Shown: positions 17,696 through 26,726, counted from the stretch's first letter. The stretch is 64,000 nt of DNA from Catellatospora methionotrophica (GCF_011297335.1 NZ_JAAOTJ010000007.1:62001-126000); one strand, 5' to 3'. Numbers and translations: made by a program. The notes: generated by a model not told the origin, from the sequence alone.

Positions 17696-17908
17696 TCAGG
17701 CCAGGTCGAGGTCGCGGCCCCAGGTCAGCCGGGTGCGGCCGAGCGTCCATAGGGTTACCGCTGCTGCCGCCACGGCCGTGCCGATCACGATGATCCGCCT
17801 GCCGTCGGCCATGGTGGAGATGGTCAACGGCGACCAGGGGCCGGTGGCGGGCTCCATCTGCAGTGCGCAGATCAGCGTGACGAACGGGATCGCCCGGCCG
17901 GTCGATCG
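17696..17908 (-). pseudogene. C-terminal remnant of a membrane protein
   Basis: An open stretch of about 70 codons, strongly biased to G/C in third positions, ends with TGA at 17696. It reads as the end of a membrane protein: IPFVTLICALQMEPATGPWS, then a helix around IIVIGTAVAAAAVTLW and a polar end TWGRDLDLA. There is no start codon with a ribosome site and the upstream side runs into the neighbouring oxidase gene. I take it as the tail of a gene whose front was deleted. It could also be a very short real gene starting at an internal ATG. Confidence 0.35.
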
Positions 17909-17948
17909 CGGGTCAGGCGAGCGGTTCGGGTGCCGCCGTACGGCGCCG

Positions 17949-18470
17949 CTACGCCGTGACGAGTTTGCCGAAGTCGGGGGCGTACACCGTCATCCAGTGC
18001 GGGCGCACCCGGTAGTAGACGACCTCGCGCTCCCAGTCGAAGGCATCGGCGCCGTAGAAGTCCTTGAAGTAGGCGAGCAGGTCCGGCCAGTCCGCTGCCG
18101 GTTCGCCGTGTTCGGGGTTGAGGATCTCGGCTGTGCCGTGGGTGAACACGCCCAGGTCCTCGCCGCGCAGATGGGCGGCGCTGACGGCGGGGCGGGCGGC
18201 GAGATGGCGGGCCTTGGCGGCCGTGCGCGCCGTGCCGAAGTGCCACTGTCCGTGCAGGAAGTGCCCGTCCACGCCGCTGATCCGGGGCTCACCCTTCGCG
18301 GTGACCGTCGACAGGGCGAGCGTGCACATCCCGGTCAACACCTGGGTGAGCTGGGTCGCGCTCAGGGTGCGCGCGCTGTTGATGATCGAACGGAGATGCC
18401 GCGTCGACCGGGGAAGCGACGTGTCGAGCAGGGCTTGGAGTTCGCTGAGTTCTTCCTGCGTTTCGCGCAT
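17949..18470 (-). CDS. Pyridoxamine 5'-phosphate oxidase-family protein
   Basis: This 173-residue protein has a split beta-barrel fold that binds FMN or F420. The family start is recognisable: ATQLTQVLTGMCTLALSTVT, then KGEPRISGVDGHFLHGQWHF, with FGTARTAAKARHLAARPAVS following. A C-terminal WPDLLAYFKDFYGADAFDWE and YYRVRPHWMTVYAPD segment is typical of the subfamily of uncharacterised general oxidoreductases. The substrate is unknown. The ATG at 18470 gives a full-length product. It stands alone between the membrane-protein remnant and a methyltransferase. Confidence 0.8.
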   Translation of the reverse strand: MRETQEELSELQALLDTSLPRSTRHLRSIINSARTLSATQLTQVLTGMCTLALSTVTAKGEPRISGVDGHFLHGQWHFGTARTAAKARHLAARPAVSAAHLRGEDLGVFTHGTAEILNPEHGEPAADWPDLLAYFKDFYGADAFDWEREVVYYRVRPHWMTVYAPDFGKLVTA

Positions 18471-18521
18471 CGGGTCACTGTAACCACGGCCACCGACGGC
18501 GATGCCGGGCGCGGACCCGCG

Positions 18522-19247
18522 CTAGCGCCGGAACAGCGCCGTCCACAGGAACGGCTCGCCGTACCGTGCGGACTCGGCCGGTTCGTCGTTCATGCGGCGC
18601 ACCTCGATCTCGGTCAGCTCCGCGAAGATGCCGCGCAGCGCCTCGGCGGTGTACGCCAGCCCGCCGTGCAGCCGCCCGTGGCGGTACAGCTCGACGTCGG
18701 ACTCCTCCGAGCCCATACCGCCCGCCGCGAAGCAGCTCAGGCCGAAGTGACCGCCCGGGGCCAGGCTCCGGTCCAGCAGCCGCAGGTAGCTGACGCGCCG
18801 GTGCGGCGGCAGGTGATGGAAGCAGCCCGAGTCGTAGATCAGGTCGTACGGCCCGGCGAGTTCCGTGTCCGCGAGCGCGAACGCGTCGCCGCACAGGAAC
18901 CGGACGTCGGCCGATGCCTCCCGGGCCCGCTCCTGCGCCCAGGCGAGCGCGGCCGGGGACAGGTCGACCGCGTCGACCTGGAAGCCCATGGCGGCCAGGT
19001 GCAGGGCGTTGCGGCCCGGCCCGCAGCCCAGGTCGAGGGCCCGGCCGGGGGTGATCAGCCCGCGCTCCAGGTACGAGGCCAGGTTCTCGTCCGGTGTGGC
19101 GGCGAAGAACGGCACCTCGCGGGAGCGGTCCGCGTAGAAGCCGTCCCACCAGGCCGCGCCGTCGGCGGTCCAGCGGTCGGCGTCGGGGGCGAACAGGGTG
19201 TCCATCAGTCGCAGCACGTCGTCGACGGTGCGGATGTCGCGTTGCAC
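18522..19247 (-). CDS. Class I SAM-dependent methyltransferase
   Basis: This 241-residue protein has the SAM-binding motif LDLGCGPGRNALHLAAMG near residue 70, followed by VDAVDLSPAAL and FLCGDAFALAD. Motif GPYDLIYDSGCFHHLPPHRR resembles the thiopurine/TehB-like group. The acceptor is unknown. The GTG at 19247 has GAGGAG eight bases upstream. It is 15 bases downstream of the RNA phosphodiesterase gene and probably cotranscribed with it. A second methyltransferase of similar style lies at 29.6 kb. Confidence 0.85.
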   Translation of the reverse strand: MQRDIRTVDDVLRLMDTLFAPDADRWTADGAAWWDGFYADRSREVPFFAATPDENLASYLERGLITPGRALDLGCGPGRNALHLAAMGFQVDAVDLSPAALAWAQERAREASADVRFLCGDAFALADTELAGPYDLIYDSGCFHHLPPHRRVSYLRLLDRSLAPGGHFGLSCFAAGGMGSEESDVELYRHGRLHGGLAYTAEALRGIFAELTEIEVRRMNDEPAESARYGEPFLWTALFRR

Positions 19248-19262
19248 GGGCTTCTCCTCGGA

Positions 19263-19850
19263 TCAGGTGGGCAGGGGTGCGCTGAAGACCTCGGTGTAGT
19301 GGTTGCTGACGGGATGGTCGCTGCGCATGAGCACCAGGGCGGGCGCGGGCCAGACCGGTCCGGCGTACGCGCCGAGCCGTTGCATGATCTCGCTCAGCTC
19401 GTCGGGGGCGAGCCGGTCGCCGGGCCGGGCCAGGGTCAGGTGCGGCTGGTAGGGGCGCGGGTCGAAGGGGATGCGCGCGGCGGTCAGCGCGGCGCGCAGC
19501 CGGGCGGCGAGATCGTGCAGGACGTCGAGGTCGCCCTGCAGCCCGGCCCAGATCGCGGCCGCGCGCCCGTTGTCGAAACGCCCGCCGCCGGACAGCCGCA
19601 GTCGCGGGGCACGCGGGGCCGCCGCGACGGCCTCGCTCATCGCCACGGTCGCCGCGCCGAGCTGTGTGGGATCGAGTTCGCCGAGGAAGGCGACGGTGAC
19701 GTGCCACTGCTCCGGCGGCACCGGGCGCAGGGACAGGCCGCCGGGATGCGGGCGGGTGAAGGCGAGGCGGGAGACCAGCCCGGCCAGGTCGGTGATCGCC
19801 GGGGCGGGCGGGTAGACCGCGATGAACAGACGCTGTGTGGACGGTGGCAC
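19263..19850 (-). CDS. thpR: RNA 2',3'-cyclic phosphodiesterase
   Basis: This 195-residue 2H phosphoesterase opens 2',3'-cyclic phosphates at RNA ends. Both catalytic HxTx motifs are present: WHVTVAFLGEL at about residue 50 and HLTLARPGD at about 135. The N-terminal RLFIAVYPP is the usual family start. The GTG at 19850 matches this and avoids 130 residues of unrelated sequence in the longer frame. It heads a short minus-strand unit with the methyltransferase. Confidence 0.9.
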   Translation of the reverse strand: MPPSTQRLFIAVYPPAPAITDLAGLVSRLAFTRPHPGGLSLRPVPPEQWHVTVAFLGELDPTQLGAATVAMSEAVAAAPRAPRLRLSGGGRFDNGRAAAIWAGLQGDLDVLHDLAARLRAALTAARIPFDPRPYQPHLTLARPGDRLAPDELSEIMQRLGAYAGPVWPAPALVLMRSDHPVSNHYTEVFSAPLPT

Positions 19851-20052
19851 GGCAGACCACGCTAGCGTGCCGCGGCCGTCTCCGTGGGACACGGTACGAG
19901 CTGGGCGGATGACCGTTCGACCGAGGGCGGGTGACGTTCGGCGGGCGCGGGTGTCGGATCCTTCGTGGACAATCACGGACGCCGCAGTTCGATCACGGGG
20001 CGGCTTCATCATGCGAATCGCGGCTACGGTTCGCGTACCCCTCAAGGACGTC

Positions 20053-22089
20053 ATGTTGACAACAGCAGCGAGACGACTGGGCGTGCTCACGCTCACGCTC
20101 GCCATCGGCGCGCTCGGCCTGGCCGCACCGGCCCAGGCTCTGGACAACGGGACCATCGCCGGGCAGCTCACGGACGGCGGGCAGCCGGTCTCCGGCGCGC
20201 GGGTCCAGGCCTCGTCGGTGAACGGCCGGCACTGGCTCGACGCCACCACCGACGGGACCGGCCACTACGAGATCACCGACGTGCCGGGCGGTGACTACCG
20301 GGTCTACTTCGACCCGGACGGCCGCCCCGGCCAGTACGCCTACGGACAGGTGGACTACAGCGCCGCGACGCTGATCGCGGTGCCCGCCGGCGGCCAGGTG
20401 ACGGTCGACGACCAGTTGCTACCCACCGGCATCATCAGCGGCACCTTCCGGGACCGGGCGGGCAACGGCATGTCGGTGGCCGTGCAGGCCGACCCGAACG
20501 GTCCGGGCACCGGTGGGTCCACGCAGGCCGACCAGGACGGCCACTACGCGCTGCGCCTGCTGCCGGGTTCCTACCGGATCACGTTCGAGGTCTCGCCGGG
20601 CAACTACCAGTACGCGCCCGGCAAGATCGGCCACGCGTCCGCGACCGTCTACCCGCTGGCGGGCGGGCAGACCGTGACCGTCGACGACCAGTTGCTGCCC
20701 ACCGGCTCGATCGAGGGCCGCTTCGTCGACCGCGACGGCGCGGGCATCGAAGGGTTGCAGGTCTCGGCGTCGAGCGAGTCCGGCCCGTCCTACTTCACGA
20801 CCACCGACGGCGCCGGCGACTACCGCATGGACCAGGTCTTCGTGACCGGCGACTACAGGGTCAGCTTCAACAGCTGGGACCGGCCCATCTCGCAGTACGC
20901 CTACGGCACGATCGAGCGGGACGAGGCGGACCTGTTCGCGGTCACCGCGGACACCGCCACGCGGGTCGACGACACGCTGCTGCCGACTGGATCGGTGCAC
21001 GTCACCGTGACGAACGCGGTCACCGGCGCACCCGTGCCCGCGTTCACCGCCCAGGTCGGCATGATCTCGGCGGCGGGGACCGACGGCTCGGCGACCGCCG
21101 CGGGAGTCACCGTCGGCCGCCAGCACTACGTCGTGTCCGCCGACGGCTACGTCTCCTCGGACGCGGCCTACGTGACGGTCACCGACGGCGCGACCCTGGA
21201 GGTCGCCGTGGCGATCTACCCTGTCGCGATGATCACCGCCACGGTCGTCGACGCCGCGACCGGTGCGCCGGTCGAGGGCTTCTGCGTGCAGGCGATCACG
21301 CCGACGGCGCTGGACCTCGGCTACAACTGCCCGCAGAGCGACGCCGACGGCAAGGTGGTCATCGACTGGCTGCGCGGCGGCGACTACCAGCTGTTCGCGT
21401 ACGGGCTCACCCACGTCGCGAACCGCTCGCCGTACGGGGCGCAGTGGGTCACCGCCGACGGCGGGACCGGCACCCAGACCCTGGCCACGGTGATCACGGC
21501 CGTGCCGGGGCAGACCGTCGCGGGGCCGCTGATCAAGCTGGACCGCCGGGGTACCGTCAAGGGCACCATCCGGGCCGCCGACGGCACCCCCGCCAAGCAG
21601 GCGTACGCCAGCTTCGGCAACTTCCACTACCACAGCGGTGACGGCAGCATCACGTTCCCGGCCGCCGCCGACGGCACCTACACGGTCGACTTCCTCGGGC
21701 CGTACAGCTGGCCGCTGCACTTCTACGCCGCGGACCACGCCCCGCAGTGGAGCGGCAACTCCGGTGGCCGCTCCGGCGCGACCAAGGTCAAGGTGAGGGC
21801 GAACAAGACGGTCACCTACGACATCCAGCTGGTCAAGGGCACCAAGGTCACGGTCACCGCACCGGCGACCGGCTGGTTCGTCGCGTACCACGCGGCGACC
21901 GGTGAGACCAGCGGCCGCTGCCAGAGCGGGTCGGCGACGACCTGCGAGATGCTGGTGCTCGGCGCGCAGAAGGTGCGTTTCAAGGTCTGGAGCGGCGAGG
22001 ACTTCTGGTACGGCGGAGCCGACTTCGCCACCGCCACGTCCGTGAACATCCCTGCCACGGGCACGAAGACGGTCACCATCACCCGGTGA
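20053..22089 (+). CDS. Secreted repeat protein with carboxypeptidase-regulatory-like domains
   Basis: This 678-residue exported protein has a signal peptide at residues 1-30 ending PAQA. It is then built from at least four beta-sandwich modules of about 90 residues of the carboxypeptidase-regulatory or SdrD-B type. Repeated features are GHYEITDVPGGDYRVYFDP-like stretches and a linker TVDDQLLPTGSI seen three times with small changes. Later modules (TAVVDAATGAP-like starts) diverge. There is no sortase signal, membrane anchor or enzyme domain, so it is probably released or bound to the cell wall. The ATG at 20053 has AAGGA upstream; an ATG at 20011 would add 14 residues. Confidence 0.85.
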   Translation: MLTTAARRLGVLTLTLAIGALGLAAPAQALDNGTIAGQLTDGGQPVSGARVQASSVNGRHWLDATTDGTGHYEITDVPGGDYRVYFDPDGRPGQYAYGQVDYSAATLIAVPAGGQVTVDDQLLPTGIISGTFRDRAGNGMSVAVQADPNGPGTGGSTQADQDGHYALRLLPGSYRITFEVSPGNYQYAPGKIGHASATVYPLAGGQTVTVDDQLLPTGSIEGRFVDRDGAGIEGLQVSASSESGPSYFTTTDGAGDYRMDQVFVTGDYRVSFNSWDRPISQYAYGTIERDEADLFAVTADTATRVDDTLLPTGSVHVTVTNAVTGAPVPAFTAQVGMISAAGTDGSATAAGVTVGRQHYVVSADGYVSSDAAYVTVTDGATLEVAVAIYPVAMITATVVDAATGAPVEGFCVQAITPTALDLGYNCPQSDADGKVVIDWLRGGDYQLFAYGLTHVANRSPYGAQWVTADGGTGTQTLATVITAVPGQTVAGPLIKLDRRGTVKGTIRAADGTPAKQAYASFGNFHYHSGDGSITFPAAADGTYTVDFLGPYSWPLHFYAADHAPQWSGNSGGRSGATKVKVRANKTVTYDIQLVKGTKVTVTAPATGWFVAYHAATGETSGRCQSGSATTCEMLVLGAQKVRFKVWSGEDFWYGGADFATATSVNIPATGTKTVTITR

Positions 22090-22094
22090 CGGCC

Positions 22095-22122
22095 TGCCGG
22101 GGCGGGTCCGCCCGCCCCGGCA
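22095..22122. terminator. Bidirectional hairpin terminator
   Basis: A perfect 12-bp stem (22095-22106 with 22111-22122) and a TCCG loop lie five bases after the plus-strand gene and 16 bases after the convergent DUF2795 gene. Confidence 0.8.
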
Positions 22123-22137
22123 CCGCCCGTGCCCCGC

Positions 22138-22437
22138 TCAGCTGAGTTCGGTGTCGGGCACCTCGCGCAGGTACGAGGCGACCTTCTTGTTGTGCGACCG
22201 GGCCTGCGCGGCCCGCTGGGTGACCGTGGTGCCCTCCTCGACCGACGGGTCGAGCCGGACGGAGCTGCGCACCTCAGACATGTTCCGGTAGGTCTCGGGC
22301 GGCAGCGTCCGCGCGAGCTTCAGCACGTCACCGTCGCTGGTGTATTCGATGACGTGTGCGAAGATTGCGTGCTTATCCGCCGGAAAGTCGATGTCGCGTA
22401 ATGCTTGCTGCATCTGCAGCCAGGTTTGGTTCTCCAT
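22138..22437 (-). CDS. DUF2795 small protein
   Basis: This 99-residue protein has a DUF2795 domain over its first 60 residues: LQMQQALRDIDFPADKHAIF, then DGDVLKLARTLPPETYRNMSE. The fold is a small winged-helix-like domain common in actinobacteria, with unknown function. The tail ends ARSHNKKVASYLREVPDTE. The start at 22437 gives the complete domain. No stress-type promoter is seen upstream. Confidence 0.85.
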   Translation of the reverse strand: MENQTWLQMQQALRDIDFPADKHAIFAHVIEYTSDGDVLKLARTLPPETYRNMSEVRSSVRLDPSVEEGTTVTQRAAQARSHNKKVASYLREVPDTELS

Positions 22438-22546
22438 GATTCGACTCTGAGCCGTCGCCGCGCCGGATAGGGCCGGTTCGGGAAAACGAGGGCCGCTGTG
22501 GACCGGCGCGGCACGGGCTGCCCCGCCCGCGGCGAAAAGCCGCAGC

Positions 22547-23800
22547 TCAGCCCACGGTCGCGGCGGGCACCGGAGCGGAGCGGCGGCGGGCGGCGCTCGC
22601 CAGGCGCAGCACGGCCGCGACGACGGCCAGCGCCACCGTCAGCGCCCCCGAGGCCAGCAGCGTGCCGCCCGGTCCGAGCCAGGTGACCAGCGGTCCGCCG
22701 AACGCGGCCCCGATCGGGGCGGCAGCCACCGTGATCGAGCCGCGGGCGGCGAGCACCGCGGGCAGGTCGGCCGGGTCGGCCGCGGACTGGAACAGGGTGA
22801 TGTTGAAAGCGGGGAACGGCCCGTAGATGACACCCCCGGCGGCCAACCCGACCAGGGTGATCCAGGTCGAGGTGGTGAGGCCGAACGGCAGCAGCGCCGC
22901 ACCCCAGCCCGCGATGACCGCGATGGCGAACGGCCACGGCGACACCCGGCGCAGCGCGCCCGCGAGCAGGCCGCCGAGCAGCGCGCCGACCCCGAAGACG
23001 GCCCAGTACACGCCGAGGAAGCCGGCCGAGCGGCCGAGCGTGTCGACGACGAACAGTGGCAGCGCGACCTCGACGGGCCCGTACAGGAAGAAGAAGACCG
23101 CGGTGAGCGCGAGCAGGCCCAGCAGTTCGGGCCGCCTGGCCAGCAGCCGGAAGCCGCTGGTCGGCACCGTGGGCTCGGCCGGGACGGCGGTGACCGGGAT
23201 ACCGCGCAGCTGCGCGGCCAGCACGAGGTAGGTCAGCGCGTCGACGGCCAGCGCGACCCCGGGGCTGGTGGCCGCGACCAGCAGCCCGGCCAGCGGCGGG
23301 CCGACGATGATGGCGGTGGTCTGGCTGGTGCCGAGCAGGGTGTTGGCGGGCAGCCGGTGCTCGGCCGGCACGAGCCTGCTGACCAGTGTGTAGGTGCCCG
23401 CCGAGCCCCACGCGACGAGCAGCGACGAGACCGCCAGCAGGGCGACGTACCCGGCGGGGGAGAGCCGCCCGAGCAGGTGCAGCACGGCGGCCGTGCCCAG
23501 GCCGCCCGCCCGCAGCAGCGCGTTCGCGGTGACCAGGGTGCGCGCGTCGAGCCGGCGCAGCCACGGGGCCAGCGCCAACGCGCCGAGCGCGGCGGGCAGC
23601 GTGTACGCGGCGACGGCCGCCCCCACCACCAGCGCCGTGTGCTCCGGCGCGGCGATGGCGATGGCGAGCAGGGTGATGGCGACGACGCTGAGGCCGTCGC
23701 CGAGGTAGGAGACGGTCTCGCCCGACAGCAGGCGGCGGAACCCCGGCACCCGCAGCACGTCCCGATAGGCGGCCGGGACCAGGCGATTCGTCAGCTGCAT
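22547..23800 (-). CDS. MFS transporter, probable drug exporter
   Basis: This 417-residue protein has about 12 membrane helices in two halves. The start FRRLLSGETVSYLGDGLSVV is typical of the MFS_3 group of small-molecule exporters such as enterobactin or macrolide efflux proteins. The loop RLVPAEHRLPANTLLGTSQT is also characteristic. The substrate cannot be predicted. An ATG at 23800 was preferred over a TTG 21 bases earlier; GAGGTGG lies upstream. No regulator is adjacent on the same strand. Confidence 0.85.
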   Translation of the reverse strand: MQLTNRLVPAAYRDVLRVPGFRRLLSGETVSYLGDGLSVVAITLLAIAIAAPEHTALVVGAAVAAYTLPAALGALALAPWLRRLDARTLVTANALLRAGGLGTAAVLHLLGRLSPAGYVALLAVSSLLVAWGSAGTYTLVSRLVPAEHRLPANTLLGTSQTTAIIVGPPLAGLLVAATSPGVALAVDALTYLVLAAQLRGIPVTAVPAEPTVPTSGFRLLARRPELLGLLALTAVFFFLYGPVEVALPLFVVDTLGRSAGFLGVYWAVFGVGALLGGLLAGALRRVSPWPFAIAVIAGWGAALLPFGLTTSTWITLVGLAAGGVIYGPFPAFNITLFQSAADPADLPAVLAARGSITVAAAPIGAAFGGPLVTWLGPGGTLLASGALTVALAVVAAVLRLASAARRRSAPVPAATVG

Positions 23801-23998
23801 CGGTGTAGCGTGCCACCTCAACCAGGCTTGAGGTCAAGCCGGAGGACCCGGTCGACGAACCCGGCGGCGCGGCGAACCCGGTGGTCCGGCGAACTCCGCG
23901 CCCGGCGCGCCGTGCGTTGGGCCGCGGAGTTCGCCGGAACCGTTCATGAGCGCCATGACTCGTCCCGTTGACCGCCGCCCCACGTCCGGGAGAGTGCC

Positions 23999-24502
23999 AT
24001 GAGCGTTTCGCCGAGGTTTTCCGCCGCCACCGCCGTCCTGGCCGCCTGTGCCGTGCTGACCGCAGGCTGCACGGAGCAGGAGTCGTCGTCGGCCGTGCCG
24101 AGCCCGTCGGCTGCCCCGTCCCTCGCGCCGGGCTGTTCGGCCGGCGAGATCGTCGACGGTCCGCTGCCGGAGTGGGCGCGCGGGGGGTTCAGCGGCGACG
24201 CACACGCCAGGCACGTGCTGGGCACGCAGGGCCAGCTCGCGGCGGTGCTGTTCGGGCATCCGCTGACGGTCGACCGCAAGGACGGCGTGAGCAACAAGAT
24301 CCTGTGGGTGGCCCGGGAGAAGTACGAGACGGGCACCTTGACGATCACGGCACGGCGCGAGGGCACGGGTGAGCCGGTGCTCCGCGAGGTCGCGGGCGGG
24401 CCGGGTCCGTCCATCATCGACCTGCCGCAGCCGGGCTGCTGGCGGCTGGACCTGGCCTGGCCCGGCCACACCGACACGATGGACCTCGTCTACGCGGGTT
24501 GA
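23999..24502 (+). CDS. Hypothetical lipoprotein
   Basis: This 167-residue protein has a signal peptide and a clear lipobox, VLTAGC, at residues 19-24. A Ser/Pro linker follows, then a compact domain with two further Cys residues (PGCSAGEI and QPGCWRLDL) that may form a disulfide. The pattern GCWRLDLAWPGHTDTMDLVY resembles a small beta-rich domain found in actinobacterial lipoproteins. I do not know its role. The ATG at 23999 has GGGAGAG upstream. It is 69 bases before the LacI regulator on the same strand. Confidence 0.75.
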   Translation: MSVSPRFSAATAVLAACAVLTAGCTEQESSSAVPSPSAAPSLAPGCSAGEIVDGPLPEWARGGFSGDAHARHVLGTQGQLAAVLFGHPLTVDRKDGVSNKILWVAREKYETGTLTITARREGTGEPVLREVAGGPGPSIIDLPQPGCWRLDLAWPGHTDTMDLVYAG

Positions 24503-24571
24503 CCCATCCATCGACGACGATGGCGTACGCGACACCTACCGCCGCCGGAAGCTGCGGGTTATGGTGCACCA

Positions 24572-25603
24572 ATGACGGACGGGAGCGCTTCCACGCCGCA
24601 CCGCACCGGGCCTGCCACGCTAGCCGAGGTGGCCCGCGCGGCCGGGGTCTCCATCGCGACCGCCTCCCGCGTGCTCAACAACTCCAGCCAGGTCAGCGCC
24701 GAGGCCTACCAGCGCGTCTGCGACGCCGCGAGCCGCCTGGGCTACCGTCGCCGCCGTGCCGCCTGGGGCCGCACGTCGGCCGGGGCGCGGGCCGTCGCCG
24801 CCGTCGTGCACGCCGGGCACCGGCTGGTCTTCACCGAACCGTTCTTCGCGCGCTTCCTCGGCGCGGTCGAGACCGAGCTGGCCCGCTACGACCTGCCGCT
24901 GCTGGTGACCAACGTATCCGGCACACTCGCCGAGACCGTCGGGCGTTACCTGCGGGCCGGCAACGTGGCCGGGGTGATCATCGTGTCCGACCACGGCCCG
25001 CTGCCGCTGTCCGGTTCGCTGGCCGCGCTCGGGCTGCCGATCACCGTGGTCGGCCGCCCGCTGCACCCGTACCAGCTGCCCTATGTGGACGCCGACAACA
25101 GGGGCGGGGCGCGTGCGGCGGTGGAACACCTGCTGGGCAGGGGTTACCGGTCGATCGGCCACATCGCCGCGCCGCCGGACACCGGGCCGGGCGCGGACCG
25201 GCTGGCTGGATACCGCGAGGCCCTGCACGCCTGCGGGCTCACCGACCAGCCCGTCGCGTACGGCGACTGGAGCCAGGCGTCGGCGGCGCACGCCATGCAG
25301 CGGCTGCTCGACCAGCGCCCGCAGCTCGACGCCGTGTTCGCCGCCTCCGACGTGATGGCCGCGGGCGCGGTGCGCTACCTGCGCAAAGCCGGCCGGCGTA
25401 TCCCCGACGACGTCGCCGTGGTCGGCTTCGACGACCACGCCCTGGCCGCCCAGGTACGCCCCGCGCTGACCACGGTGCGCCAGCCCGTCGAGCTGATGGG
25501 CACGACCGCCGTGCAGGGCCTGCTGGCTACCGCCGCCGGTGACCCACCGCGCGAACACGCCACGATCCTGCCCACCGAACTCGTCATCCGCGACTCCGCC
25601 TGA
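24572..25603 (+). CDS. LacI-family transcriptional regulator
   Basis: This 343-residue regulator has the helix-turn-helix TLAEVARAAGVSIATASRVL at residues 17-36 and the hinge helix near SRLGYRRRRAAWG. A periplasmic-binding-protein-like sugar domain follows. DADNRGGARAAVEHLLGRGY and FAASDVMAAGAVRYLRKAG are characteristic. It should bind an operator and respond to a small sugar-like ligand. No transporter or sugar enzyme is next to it, so its target is unclear; the GH6 cellulase lies 1.3 kb away on the other strand, but the usual cellulose operator was not seen there. Confidence 0.9.
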   Translation: MTDGSASTPHRTGPATLAEVARAAGVSIATASRVLNNSSQVSAEAYQRVCDAASRLGYRRRRAAWGRTSAGARAVAAVVHAGHRLVFTEPFFARFLGAVETELARYDLPLLVTNVSGTLAETVGRYLRAGNVAGVIIVSDHGPLPLSGSLAALGLPITVVGRPLHPYQLPYVDADNRGGARAAVEHLLGRGYRSIGHIAAPPDTGPGADRLAGYREALHACGLTDQPVAYGDWSQASAAHAMQRLLDQRPQLDAVFAASDVMAAGAVRYLRKAGRRIPDDVAVVGFDDHALAAQVRPALTTVRQPVELMGTTAVQGLLATAAGDPPREHATILPTELVIRDSA

Positions 25604-25646
25604 CCAGGCACGCTCTCCGCGCGTCCACGTCCCGCCGCGCGGGTCG

Positions 25647-26555
25647 TCAGTCGTGGACGGCCATGTGCAGGCGGACGGTGGTCGCGCCGGGGCGGGCGTG
25701 CAGGCGTACCAGGTCGCAGTGCAGGTGGGCGGCCAGCAGGGCGGGCGCGGCGGGCGGGAGCGGGTCGGCGAACTGGCCCGCGTCGCGCAGCTGGCACACC
25801 ACCAGGTCGCGCTCCGGCCAGACGCTCACCGCGCCCGGGGCGCCGGTGCGGGTCAGGGTGCCGGTGGCCAGGTCCGACACGATGTCGGCGAGGGTGTCGC
25901 GCCGGTCCGGCTTGAGCCCGGCGGTCGTCGCGTGGCCGGTCACGAACGCGCGCAGCCCGGCCAGGTCGTGTACGGCGTCGTACCGCATCGTCGCGGCGTG
26001 GGGCGGGGGAGCGGGGAGCGGCGGATGGCAGGACAGCGCGGTCTGGCGCGGGTCGGCGTAGGCGGGACTCGGCCGGCGCTCGCCGCGCAGCAGCAGCTCA
26101 GGATGGGTGCGCAGGGCGTCGGAGACCATGTGCGGGTCCAGATTGGCCGCGTCGCACGGGCACAGCACCGCCGTGTCGCGGTCGGTGAAAGCGAGGTTGA
26201 CCAGCGCCTCGTGGGCCACGCAGGCCGGATACTCCATGAGGCCGCGGCCCGGCCACAGCGGCTCGGCGACGATCGCCGTGCGGCGGCCCGGGAAGCCGTC
26301 GGCGAAGGCCAGCAGCACGCCCGGCAGGATCCGGCCCGGGTTGCGGCCCGCGACGGTCAGGTCGGTGAAACGCACCCGCGCGGCGTGCGAGCCGAGGCAG
26401 TCACGCAGGATCTCCAGCTTCGCGCTGGGCACGGCGACCAGCACCGGCTGCCCGGCGGCGAGAGCGGTGTGGATGAAGGCCAGGGTGCCGCTGACGTACT
26501 CGGCGACTCCGCGGTAGGGGAAGCCGACGTGCTCGCGCGGTGCCGGTGTGGACAT
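25647..26555 (-). CDS. MEDS-domain protein with degenerate anti-sigma ATPase domain
   Basis: This protein has 302 residues. Residues 1-165 form a MEDS sensory domain (HVGFPYRGVAEYVSGTLAFI, AVPSAKLEILRDCLG), as in actinobacterial RsbA-like regulators. Residues 190-302 resemble an HATPase anti-sigma domain, but key parts are lost. The N box VSDLATGTLTRTG has Gly in place of the Mg-binding Asn. The glycine-rich G2 box is replaced by PPAAPALLAAHLHCDLV. It may therefore bind a partner without kinase activity. A perfect stress-sigma promoter lies 92 bases upstream. Confidence 0.8.
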   Translation of the reverse strand: MSTPAPREHVGFPYRGVAEYVSGTLAFIHTALAAGQPVLVAVPSAKLEILRDCLGSHAARVRFTDLTVAGRNPGRILPGVLLAFADGFPGRRTAIVAEPLWPGRGLMEYPACVAHEALVNLAFTDRDTAVLCPCDAANLDPHMVSDALRTHPELLLRGERRPSPAYADPRQTALSCHPPLPAPPPHAATMRYDAVHDLAGLRAFVTGHATTAGLKPDRRDTLADIVSDLATGTLTRTGAPGAVSVWPERDLVVCQLRDAGQFADPLPPAAPALLAAHLHCDLVRLHARPGATTVRLHMAVHD

Positions 26556-26646
26556 GCCTCACGCGGCCGGGAGCGGTGGTGCGGTGGACCGGCCCGGCGC
26601 GGGCACGATCCAGTCGGGCACCTGTTGCCATGCCATAGCGGGGGCG

Positions 26647-26672
26647 TTACCCCACCCCGGAAGGCGCTAAAC
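26647..26672 (-). promoter_or_regulatory. SigB/SigF-type promoter before MEDS gene
   Basis: On the minus strand: GTTT, 16-base spacer, GGGTAA, an exact fit to the stress consensus. It lies 92 bases before the ATG. Confidence 0.7.
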
Positions 26673-26726
26673 ACGCACTGCCGGAAAAAGATTCAGAAGC
26701 TGTGGCGTACGCCCGCAAAAGGCGGA

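Noticed and set aside
20419-21891. A 490-codon minus-strand frame opposite the repeat protein
   Set aside because: It is Val/Arg/Gly/Asp-rich antisense of the repeated modules; the plus-strand gene has a signal peptide and ribosome site.
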